This document shows, piece after piece, positions 55,774-64,000 of a stretch of DNA of 64,000 nt. The position numbers were made by a program, and so were the translations under genes. This DNA comes from Ceratopteris richardii (taxonomy: Eukaryota > Streptophyta > Polypodiopsida > Polypodiales > Pteridaceae). The stretch covers positions 264,501 through 328,500 of the forward strand of contig MU260072.1 in the NCBI GenBank assembly GCA_020310875.1, given 5' to 3'. The stretch's first letter is position 1; each line of letters begins with the position of its first letter. The notes beneath the pieces were generated by a model that was not told the DNA's origin, made no database searches, and saw nothing but the letters and a program-made list of their open reading frames with translations.

Positions 55774-56515
55774 GATGGGAGATAGTTCCCAAATTGAGAA
55801 GTTGGATAGAGAGAACTATCCAGCTTGGTCTATGAGGATGGAAGCTCATCTTATGAGCAAAGATCTGATGGGATACATCACACGAGAAGAAGAAAAACCA
55901 TAGTTTAAAGATCCTAGTGTTCCTACTAGGGAGGAGCTTGCATATTTAAAGATTTGGATGAAGAAGGATGCTCAAGCAAGGAGCATTATCTACATGGTAG
56001 TAAATGATTACTTGCTTTCTCATATCAGAGAACTTGAAAGTGCAAGTGACATATGGAGTGCTTTGGAAAGGAGATGTTGATAAGAGTGTAGGTCATGCAA
56101 TGTATTCTAAAGACAAGAAGAAAGCTATCAAAGGAAAGCAACAATCAGTTAAAGATAAGGTACTCCAAGCCAAGCAAACTTCCTAAGAGGAAGAGGAAGT
56201 GGCAGAAGTAGAGAAAGAGGCAGAAATAACAAAGATAATGTCAATGCTTACTGGATATGTGGTAAGACCAATCATCTACCTCATGAATGTTGGCATAATA
56301 ATCAAAGCAATGGTGAATTTAATCAGAATTTTACCAAAGAGGAAGAGGTGGAAGAAATCAGAGAGGAAATTATAGAGGTAGAGGTGGTAGGAGTTTCTTT
56401 GGAAGAAATGGAGGAAGAAATTTCAAAAACCAATCCTACAATAACAACTACTACAATTATGCATCAGATCAAAAAGAAGATTCAACTCTTATTATGAATG
56501 CAACATGTGAAGCTT
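55774..56515 (+). pseudogene. Ty1/copia gag (C7), internally deleted
   Basis: Starts MGDSSQIEKLDRENYPAWSMRMEAHL and continues YITREEEKP, YLKIWMKKDAQARSIIYMVV and SASDIWSALERRC. The phase changes near 56,080 and the middle of gag is missing. Then an Arg/Gly-rich segment and WICGKTNHLPHEC follow, a zinc knuckle with its first Cys replaced by Tyr. Further downstream is a Lys/Asn-rich end. The position after the primer site fits gag. Confidence 0.82.
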
Positions 56516-57860
56516 CAAATGAAGACTTAAGGGTATTTTATATTGACTCCAGGGTGTGGCAATCACCAGAGTGGAAACATTGCTTTGATGACTCATTTGG
56601 ATCATAAGGCAATCAATCATACAGTTCAAACATGTGACAATACAAGGCACAAAGTGAAGTCAATTGGATCAGTTAAAGCCAAAGATGGAAGTACTCACTT
56701 GAGTAAGGTTTTGTATGTTCCTACAATTCCAAAGAATTTGATTAGTGTAGGAAAAAATTGTGGAAAAAGGATATGAGGTGAGGTTCACTAATCATGGATG
56801 TTATGTTGAAGACCCTAGCCAAGGGTATAAGCAAATTGTTACAGGAAAGAAAGAAGGAAGGCTCTTCACATTGAGGGTACAGGGTAATGTTGGACATGCC
56901 ATGTTTACATATGGAGAGCAAAAGGTGTCTGAGTTGGATCTTTGGCATAAGGGGCTTGGACACTTCAATGAAAGAGGTATCAAAGAGATCATTAATAATG
57001 GTTCAGTACTTGGATTACCTAATGTTGCAGGTCAGCACATGACATATAAATGTGAAGCATGTCAATTAGGTAAGACTCATAAGCAATCATATAATAAGCA
57101 TGGTTTCATGTATTTAGAAAGACTTAAATTGGTACATACAGATGTGTGGGGTCCTTCAAAGGACTTTAGCATAAATGGTTCAAGATATTATGTCATATAT
57201 GTTGATGATGCTACTAGGTGGATCACTATATATGTGATCAAAGATAAGTCAGAAGTATTTAGTACATTTAAACACTATCATGCATATGCAAAAAGAATTA
57301 CAGGATAAAAATTGAAGAGGTTAAGATCAGATGAAGGGGGAGAGTATTTCTCAAATGAATTCAATGATTATTTGTGGAATGCAAGTATAAAGAGAGAAGT
57401 TACTTGCAGGTACTCTCCTCAACAAAATGGTGTAGCAGAAAGGAGAAATAGAAATCTTGTTGAGTTTGCAAGATCAATGATGAAAGAAAAGAATTTCCCT
57501 AATTATTTGTGGCCTCAGGCTGTAAATACAGCCACATACTTGGTTAATAGGCTACCATGTAAAGCTTTGCAAGGCATGACACCATATGAAGCTTGGTACA
57601 GTAAGAGACCTACATTAGATCATAGCAAAGTATTTGGTTGCTTAGCTTATGCTGCTTGATGGGGTAAGAGACCTACATTAGATCATTGCAAAGTATTTGG
57701 TTGCTTAGCTTATGCTTATGTTCCCTCTCAATTAAGCCATAAGTTGGAACCAAAGGCTAAAAAATATGTGTTCATTGGTTATGATGATAAGCAAATGGGA
57801 TAGAGGTTGTGAGTCCATCTACAAAGCAATTTCTTGTATCAAAGGATATCACATTTGATG
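56516..57860 (+). pseudogene. Ty1/copia protease remnant, pre-integrase and integrase (C7)
   Basis: The protease active site is split between phases: FYIDSRVW has Arg for the catalytic-loop Gly. Then SVKAKDGSTHLSKVLYVP-like codons, MEKGYEVRFTNHGCYVEDPS, LWHKGLGHFNERGIKEI and CEACQLGKTHK form an intact His-His/Cys-Cys finger. LVHTDVWGPSKDF carries the first catalytic Asp. A TAA at 57,306 is followed by RLRSDEGGEYFSNEF (second Asp) and NGVAERRNRNLVEFARSM (Glu). A 63-base tandem duplication (57,601 and 57,664) repeats RPTLDHSKVFGCLAYA and introduces a stop. Confidence 0.9.
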
Positions 57861-57997
57861 AGCAAAGTACTTGGTATTCAGGTACAAATAATACTTATGC
57901 AAGTCTTGAAGAAACATTGAATCAGAAGAAAGGTAAATCAAAGGTTCAAAATTTTTAAGAAGAAGAGAACAATGAAGCACTAGTTGAAGTTGAAGAA

Positions 57998-59000
57998 ATG
58001 CCAAGGTTTGATCCAGAATGTGATGAACCAAAAAATTCAAGAAGTGGAGAACTCAGAAGGTCATCAAGGCACAAATGGCAACCCACAAGGTATAGCTATG
58101 ATACTTCATTCTTGACTACTAAAGATTATGCTTGTATGATAAAAGCAGATGAAGACCCATCCACATATGATGAAGCCAAAGGAAAGGAGAATTGGGAAAA
58201 AGCTATGAAGGAAGAGTATGATGCACTCATTAAGAATGAGACTTGGGAATTGGTACATAAACCAATTAATCAGAAGGTAATTGGATGTAAGTGGTTTTAA
58301 AAAACAAAAATATTTGCAAATGGAAGTGTGTTGAGGTACAAAGCCAGACTTGTAAAAGGATATGCACAGACATATGGTGTGGACTATGATGAAACTTATA
58401 GTCTTGTTTCAAAGATGACAACCATAAGGACTCTCATAGCTATTGTTGCTTGCAAAGATCATGTGTGTAAGTTCAAGAGAGCTTTGTATGGCTTGAATCA
58501 AGCCCCAAGGGCATGGAATTACAGGCTTGTAAAGTTCTTGAAGGAACTTGGTTTCCAAACATCAAAGGCAGATAGTAGCTTGCTAATCAAAGTAAGTGAA
58601 GATGGGTTTATCGATGTTTGTATTTATTTTGATGACATAATACTTATAGGAACAGATGAAAAAGGCATACAAATGCTTAAGAAGTAGATGGAGAAAGAAT
58701 TCAAGATTGTTGACTTAGGAAATTTGTCATATTTCTTGGGAATGGAGATTTCATATACACAACATGGAGTATATGTAACTCAAGAAAGGTATTTGAAGAA
58801 TTTGCTAATCAAGTTTAAAATGGAAGATTGTAGGATAGCACCAACTCCAATGAAGGTGAATCACAAATTGAGTAGATATGGAGAAGAAGAATTCAAAGAC
58901 ATGAAGCTTTATCAGAGTTTGGTGGGTAGCATGATTTATGCTACATTAACAAGGCTGATTTGTAATATGCAGTTGGAGTTTTATCTCAATTCATGCATTG
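57998..59000 (+). pseudogene. Ty1/copia RT (C7), missing the first catalytic Asp segment
   Basis: RRSSRHKWQPTRYSYDT, WEKAMKEEYDALIKNETWEL, RYKARLVKGYAQTYGVDYDETYS and MTTIRTLIAIVACKDH are followed immediately by VCKFKRALYGLNQAPRAWN. About 30-40 codons that include the conserved LDVKTAFLxG segment are missing near 58,459, so RT cannot be active. ICIYFDDIILIG-type codons (DVCIYFDDIILIG) carry the second catalytic box as F-D-D. Then LGNLSYFLGMEISYTQHGVYV. Stops at 58,298 and 58,685. Confidence 0.92.
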
Positions 59001-59529
59001 CCCTAGAAAGGAACATTGGGTTGCAGGTCAAAGGGTGCTTAGGTATATCAAGGGCACACTTAAAGAAGGTCTGTATTATGGGTTTACTTCATATACAAGG
59101 ATCAAGATACATAGTGATGCAGATTGGGTAGGTAACTCTGATGATAGAAGATCAACACATGGGTATTTGTGTTATGTGGGAGATAAGTTAATTTCATGGT
59201 GTTTTAAGAAGAAACATACAGTTGCTTTATCATCTACAGAAGCTGAGTATAAAGGTATGGTAGAAGTTGCAAAGGAAGTCATATGGCTAAAAACTCTTAT
59301 GAAGAGTTTTGATATCATTCACAGAACTCCTATCATTTGTGGAGACAACATGAGTTCTTTGTATTTGGCACCTAACCCTGTGTTTCATGCTAGGACCAAA
59401 CATATTGAGATCCAATATCATTTTCTGAGAGACAAGGTTGTTGATAAAGAAATAGAGATTATGCATACTTCTACAAAGGATCAACTTGCAGATATGTTGA
59501 CAAAAAGTTTGGATGGACCCAAGTTGTAG
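58993..59529 (+). pseudogene. Ty1/copia RNase H (C7)
   Basis: Open frame of 178 codons: RVLRYIKGTLKEGLYYG, IHSDADWVGNSDDRRSTHGYL (Asp), TVALSSTEAEYKGMVEVAKE (Glu), PIICGDNMSSLYLAPNPVF (Asp) and HARTKHIEIQYHFLRDKVV. DQLADMLTKSL follows, with the last Asp. All catalytic residues are present. A frame change separates it from the RT at about 59,000. The stop is TAG at 59,527, 55 bases before the polypurine tract. Confidence 0.93.
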
Positions 59530-59584
59530 AGATTTAAAGATATGGCAGGAATAAAGAAGATGTAGGTAACCACAATTGATGATT

Positions 59585-59593
59585 GAGGGGGAG
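59585..59593 (+). other. Polypurine tract of copia C7
   Basis: GAGGGGGAG immediately before the LTR start (TGTTGCAG). The same tract type is seen for C6 on the minus strand. Confidence 0.88.
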
Positions 59594-59594
59594 C

Positions 59595-60631
59595 TGTTGC
59601 AGCAAGACAATCAACACTTGATGATTATCTGAAGCTTAGGAGTGAATTATGGAAGGAAAGATTGAAGCTAGTAAGAGCATGAAGTGAAGTAGAGGTTCAG
59701 AAAGAGATGGTCTATATACACAAGTATATTAGCTTTGTAAATACTTCACAAATACTTGAAGTAATGACGAATCCACACTCATATGTATGTATACACTTGT
59801 ATATAGTCGTGATATATATGAGAGATGAAGAATAGATGAGATAGAGAGGTGTAGATCGTAAGTTGAATGAGTATCATCCATCAGATGAAAGATGAGTTGA
59901 ATAGAAGAAGTTTTTATGAGAGTTGCACATCAATTTTTTCTTCATTTCTCCTTCTGTGTTTGATCATTTTAGGAATCCTTGTGTATATGTCTAAGTACAT
60001 AGTTAATGCATCTATGATCAAGATTTGTGAGTCTAATTGTAATCAGGCTAAGAGAATTGTGAGTAGGAACATTTGTATGTGAGGAAGTGATGAGTGTCTT
60101 TTGAAACAAGCACAATTTCAATGATCAAAGAACTGATCAGATCTCAATGCATAGTGTAAAGTTTTACACAAATGAGGAGTCAAAAGCTAAGTTGGAAGGT
60201 AAGCCATCTATGTCTAAAAGCATTTTATTGAACATGTTATATTTTGTGAGAACCAACTTGAGAACCAACGGTTTAAAGTTGCATATGTAAAAGTCGCTTG
60301 TAGAAAGTGCTTGTTTCAGACACATGTTTACTTATTGAAGTAAATATAAAGTTTTGTGAGTTCTTTTGGAGAACTTTAACTTGGAATAGTTGCAAATACA
60401 CTAGAAGAATGTTGTGTCAAATTTTCATAGAAAACTTTAATCATTTTATCAGTCAATGAGTGAAATTTGTGAGGCAGACTTTTCTGAGTGAAGCTAGCTT
60501 TCATAGAGAAGCTGAGTGTTCATATTTTGGTGAGAGATTTCAAAATTGGTGAAAGTTTTGAGCTATACTTGACATAGAGGTGTTCTAAACTCAAGTGTAG
60601 CTTGTCTTTTGGAGATTAATCATCTCCATCA
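59595..60631 (+). repeat. 3' LTR of copia C7 (1,037 bp)
   Basis: Begins TGTTGCAGCAAG and ends CATCTCCATCA. Bases 59,811-60,631 match the left LTR, except for an extra piece near 60,147-60,185 in this copy. The TSD cannot be tested because the left LTR is truncated. TATA-like CTATATACAC lies at 59,711-59,720. Confidence 0.92.
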
Positions 60632-61024
60632 TTAACCTCCATGATTGAGAACATACATGTTCATAGAGTAGGATTGTCAAATAGGTGTGGTATGGAAATT
60701 AGCCCAATTGAACAACCTCTCTAGAGTTTAATTGTTGCTAGAAAAATGCATGAGAGCAAGATAATCTACATGAGGCACAATATATGATCATACACCCCAT
60801 GGGGCCTCATTGATATGCCCTCATTCCACATGGCAATATGCACTATGAGGATTTTAAAAGGGAAGGCCCCACTACAAGAGGCATTTTGAAGCCTCTAAGA
60901 GACATCATAAATGAAAGAAACCATGAGTGGAAAGCTCCATAAAATATTCGGCACCATGATGGTAGGTTCTATGAGACATCATCCCTCCATAAATCGAGAG
61001 GGCTTGTACATGTGATGCCAATAT
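60632..61024. other. Region without recognisable gene
   Basis: Flanking DNA between the C7 3' LTR and the next copia LTR. Only short frames and no motif seen. Confidence 0.5.
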
Positions 61025-61250
61025 TGCTAAAAATACTTTGATAGTGATCCATGTGAACACTTGGGATGCCAAAGTACTTTTTCCCCTCTTGAAGAGGTTT
61101 TCTTACCTTGACTTGTATATACACCTATAACCCTAATGGTCACTAATCTTTGAAAATTCTCTTGGTAATACATTCTTTATTGTGTTGGCTCCAAGCTTCC
61201 TCTTCTTCCTTGTGCTATTTATGTGATTTTCTAGACCTTATACTCCAACA
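61025..61250 (+). repeat. LTR of copia C4 (C1 family, diverged)
   Basis: From TGCTAAAAATACTTTGATAGTGAT to CTCCAACA it aligns with 41,859-42,087, with more differences. The primer site TGGTATCGGACC (61,253) follows with two changes. Confidence 0.8.
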
Positions 61251-61254
61251 ATTG

Positions 61255-61785
61255 GTATCGGACCAGATCGTCACTTCATCTAAGGCACCATCAACACTGT
61301 CGTCACAGTCTTAGAATCGCATGAAAATTGTGAGAATACTCGTGGTGGCTAGTGTTCAAAACAACTTTGCAATGTGGCATTGAAATTTCGATTTGAGCTT
61401 GAGGCCTCTAAAAACACTATCCCAATGATTGTGTAGGCGATTCATCTTTCTATGCCAAACATATATACATGTTTGTCTACCAACATACCTCACATTTGCT
61501 CCTACAAGGCAAGAAAGGATGCTTGGATACTCTTACAAAATTATACCAAGAAAGAAATGATGCACATGTTGCTTACCTCTAAAAAAAATTGGAAAGTGAG
61601 CATATGAGCAAAGGAGATTCCATGGACAAAGATCAAATATTTGAAGGAGAAGTTGATTTTGGCTGATGAAATCTTGCTAGAAGCTCACTTGTGTAGAGTA
61701 TTCTTAGTGGTCTTCCAGATTCATATGAGATTTTTGCTTATACTCTTTCGTTAATGATAAGAGGCAATCCATACTCTTCATTAGT
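61255..61785 (+). pseudogene. Ty1/copia gag relic (C4)
   Basis: Stop-rich plus-strand fragments: KDAW.TLTTLYQERNDAHVAYL-type codons at 61,515, KLESEHMSKGDSMDK at 61,590, and LSGLPDSYEIFAYTLSLMIRGNP at 61,707. They correspond to C1 gag at 28,700-28,960. The start of gag is missing and the relic ends near 61,785. Confidence 0.8.
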
Positions 61786-62450
61786 ACTAGGTAAAAGGCT
61801 AATCACATGAACTACAATCAATACTACTTCTACCCAAAAGCCTTGTGAAAGCCTTGCATGAGGCAACATAGGATCTAATCTATCCCAAATAGATCTATTC
61901 ATCCTTTCAACTACGCCATCTTGTAATGAGGTATAAGGAGTTGTAAGCTCTCTTTGAATTCCTCTACATCTACAAAAATGGTTGAATTCATGTTAGCTAT
62001 AAGCACCTTCATTAGCTAAACATAAAGCTTTAATCCTATTTCCCTTCTCAATCTCTACTAAAGCAAGCCATTTTTGAAACTAGGGAATACCTCATCCTTA
62101 GACTTACTTGGATACACCTAGAATTTTCTAGTAATATCATCTAGGAAAGTGATAGAGTAAAGATCATCACCTAATGAGCTAGTGGGAATAGGACCACACA
62201 CGTTGGTATGAAGAAGATCTAATGGCTGAGGTAAGTATCCAAAATGAGAAGGAATTACCATTCCACTACAAGTTATGTTTCCTAAGCAACCATTTTATAT
62301 ACAATCCATATGTTGTTCATTGAAAGATAATAAGTTTTCTTTATAAGATACAATGGGTAAAGTGGTCCAATTGTGCTTCCTTCAACAATAACCATTTTGG
62401 ACCTTGATATGCAAACAATATCAGCATAAAAAGTCATTTTGTAGCCAAGG
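61786..62450 (-). pseudogene. Ty1/copia pre-integrase and integrase relic (C9)
   Basis: Minus-strand codons: GYKMTFYADIVCISRSKMVIVEG and LYPLYLIKKTYYLS (pre-integrase, 62,282-62,450). After stops come integrase pieces such as RELTTPYTSLQDGVVERMNRS (catalytic Glu region, about 61,920-61,960) and LSQGFWVEVVLIVVHVISL. Its orientation is opposite to C4, with the two abutting at 61,786. The hairpin at 62,450 lies at its upstream edge. Confidence 0.72.
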
Positions 62451-62518
62451 CCATCAAGAGAAATGTAGGAGAAGGGCTTGCAAAGGTTTTGCATGCCCTT
62501 CTTTTGCATTTCTGTGGC
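62450..62518. repeat. Hairpin related to the one at 52,821
   Basis: Inner arms AGAAGGGCTTGCAAA (62,470-62,484) and TTTTGCATGCCCTTCT (62,487-62,502) pair with one mismatch. AGAAATG (62,459) pairs with CATTTCT (62,507). The outer stem AGAAATGTAGGAGAAG resembles AGAAATGAGGGAGAAG at 52,833, while the top of the stem differs yet pairs. Confidence 0.6.
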
Positions 62519-62583
62519 ACGGCTAAATAATTTCATGAGACAAAAGCAAAAGAATATAACAAAGTGCAATTTTGTCATTACTT

Positions 62584-62993
62584 GATTTTTCTACATAAAT
62601 TTTCTTTGAGCTTCTCAATAACTCTTTTTGGATGCTCCAAAGCCCTAGCTAGGCTATAAGTTTAATTGAACTTGCTATATCATCACTATTTTTCACCCCT
62701 ATCCCTAGATATATACCTATTTGACCTAAGACTTTTTCATGGAACTTGGAACCTAAAATTATAACTACAAGGGAATCTTTTATTAAAAGAAACAATTCGT
62801 CCCCTAAGTAATGGTTGATAAACAAAGAAATATACTTAAGGCCTTCAGACACCATGTCATGAAGTGGACCTGAGGAACTATAGTCTTTATGGATAATTAC
62901 AAAATTGTTCTTTGGGAAGTTTCCCAATGGGCCACCTCCACAAGACACTTGATCCCCTCCGTTCCTACCTGCAAACATGTCGACTTCGATCAC
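62584..62993 (-). pseudogene. Unrecognised coding fragment, possibly from a host gene
   Basis: The minus strand has a 114-codon frame: MIEVDMFAGRNGGDQVSCGGGPLGN, NNFVIIHKDYSSSGPLHDMV and LFLLIKDSLVVIILGSKFHEKV. GQIGIYLGIGVKNSDDIASSIKL follows, then a one-step phase change into SLARALEHPKRVIEKLKENLCRKIK and a stop at about 62,584. The continuity across two phases suggests one decayed protein end. It shows no gag, protease, RT or integrase motif. A TGTTTGCAG/GT boundary near its 5' end could be a splice site. I do not know the family. Confidence 0.45.
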
Positions 62994-63544
62994 CTCCTAC
63001 ACAAGTTTCAGATTGACTTTACATAAAAAATGACAACAATGTGGCAAAAGAGCTATGACTATGAAATTTTAGTTCCATCAATGCTCCAATTTAGGAGGGC
63101 CTTGAATTTTCTTTCAATCTCTTTCCAATATGTGGACATTTCATAATAGAGTAAAACTTTATGGAATTCATCAAAAATAATGATAGAATAAGATATATAT
63201 AAATGGAATCCAAATCTTACCTTGTTCCCTCGTATTCAAAATTTGAAATCATGAAGATCATCATACCCCATGGTAAGTAAGTGCTCTCTCAAGTTGGCCA
63301 AGTTCCATTGTTGATTAACTAAAACCACATCCATATCATTTTTGGTTCCATAACTTTACATTAAACTAAAGATCCTTCTCAAGGAGGCCTAGGCGAACTA
63401 ACATAGCAAGGAAGCATGTGACAGACAATTCAAAGGGAGCAAGGGTAGAGGAAAGGACAAACAAGACTGAGCAGACAAGGGAGTCAATGCAAATCCAGTG
63501 AATAGGCCAAGTTTCTTTTTTCAAAATAAATGTGTAAGCAATGG
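62994..63544. other. Region without recognisable gene
   Basis: AT-rich, short frames only. It ends where G1-type LTR homology begins. Confidence 0.5.
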
Positions 63545-64000
63545 ACATTTTTATAACTAACGACATTGTAAATCATGTTTTTGCTAAATCAAGCTACATT
63601 TTGTTGAAGTTGAGGATTCGTTAATCTTGAGGATAGCAGATCTACCTATGTACCAATTTTCATAATTTTTAGAGTTCATTTGAGCCCCCAAATTAGCTTA
63701 GAAACCTAATTTTTATATAGGCTAGAAACTAGGTCGGAATAGGTCCAAACATAGTCAAAAACTATAAAACAAACTAGAGAGCTCACTTTTGAGGTTGGAT
63801 TATTAGGAATTGAAGTAACAAAGAGCATTGTAAACTCATTTCTTGGCTAATTGAAGACTCCATTACTCCATCTCTTTTTCTTACCATGTATACGTGTGTG
63901 CATGTGTGTGTATGTATGTGCATGTTAGTGTGCTTCTCACTCATGCACTTTGTGTACTCATTCACCCATGATCATCATACCCCTCTCATGTTTCGTCAGA
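63545..64000 (+). mobile_element. G1-type gypsy LTR, 5' part, running off the window
   Basis: Plus-strand sequence CCAATTTTCATAATTTTTAGAG..GAGCCC, ACTATAAAAC (63,761) and CTAGAGAGCTC, and the GTGTGTGCATGTGTGTGTATG tract aligns with the minus strand of 7,790-7,298. The primer-binding site would lie just beyond base 64,000. It shows another member of the family in the opposite orientation. Left edge approximate. Confidence 0.72.
63763..63769 (+). promoter_or_regulatory. Putative LTR TATA box
   Basis: TATAAAA within the G1-type LTR, equivalent to the minus-strand motif at 7,551-7,559. Confidence 0.5.

Overview
The window is plant nuclear DNA made almost entirely of nested, mostly decayed retrotransposons. 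No intact host gene, tRNA, rRNA or CRISPR array was recognised. Three observations indicate a land plant with a large, repeat-rich genome. The Ty3/gypsy elements have primer sites resembling the 3' end of plant tRNA-Asp and Athila-like pol. The Ty1/copia elements have tRNA-Met primer sites. The captured host sequence is a PLS-type pentatricopeptide repeat (PPR) gene. The PPR style and the element mix suggest a fern or another non-angiosperm, but this is inference.

Layout. 1-9,838 (minus): a broken gypsy family (called G1), with gag, protease, RT-RNase H and integrase all frameshifted, an LTR/PBS/leader block wedged into gag, and a second retropepsin-like ORF downstream of integrase. 9,839-29,946 (minus): one copia element (C1) split in its RT domain by a young 15.4-kb gypsy element (G2, 11,127-26,503). 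G2 has 5-bp target duplications AAGAC, TGTTA...TAACA LTRs of 3.2 and 4.0 kb, a tRNA-Asp-like PBS, a gag with four zinc knuckles, an in-frame UAA before protease, an uninterrupted RT-RNase H-integrase ORF, a small acidic ORF, three structured tandem repeats and a polypurine tract. Each LTR contains a piece of a PPR gene, and the 5' LTR also received a LINE. 29,947-32,626 (plus): the first half of a second copia family (C3), joined to a second G1-type gypsy (32,627-about 38,700, minus) that has its own leader repeat array. 38,728-40,560: a LINE fragment. 41,859-46,408: three further copia fragments, ending in a (TA)n tract. 46,896-50,870: a long decayed Lys/Glu-rich coding trail that I do not recognise. 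51,381-52,330: another C3-type copia relic. 52,300-54,777: hairpin elements and undefined DNA. 54,778-60,631 (plus): a nearly full-length copia (C7) with both LTRs. 61,025-62,450: more copia relics. 62,584-62,993: a non-TE-looking coding fragment. 63,545-64,000: the start of another G1-type LTR, plus strand.

How the parts relate. G2 is the only element that looks potentially autonomous. All motor residues of RT, RNase H and integrase can be seen, and its LTRs differ by only about 1 percent by eye. It inserted into C1, and the LINE then inserted into its 5' LTR. The C1-type LTR occurs four times or in part across the window (29.7, 41.9 and 61.0 kb are clear) and G1-type parts occur at three places, so the window records several rounds of activity of the same few families. 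Notable points are PPR capture inside an LTR, the stop-codon gag/protease arrangement, family-specific leader arrays, duplicated zinc modules in a G1 integrase, tandem 3' repeats with compensatory stems, and a small hairpin family.
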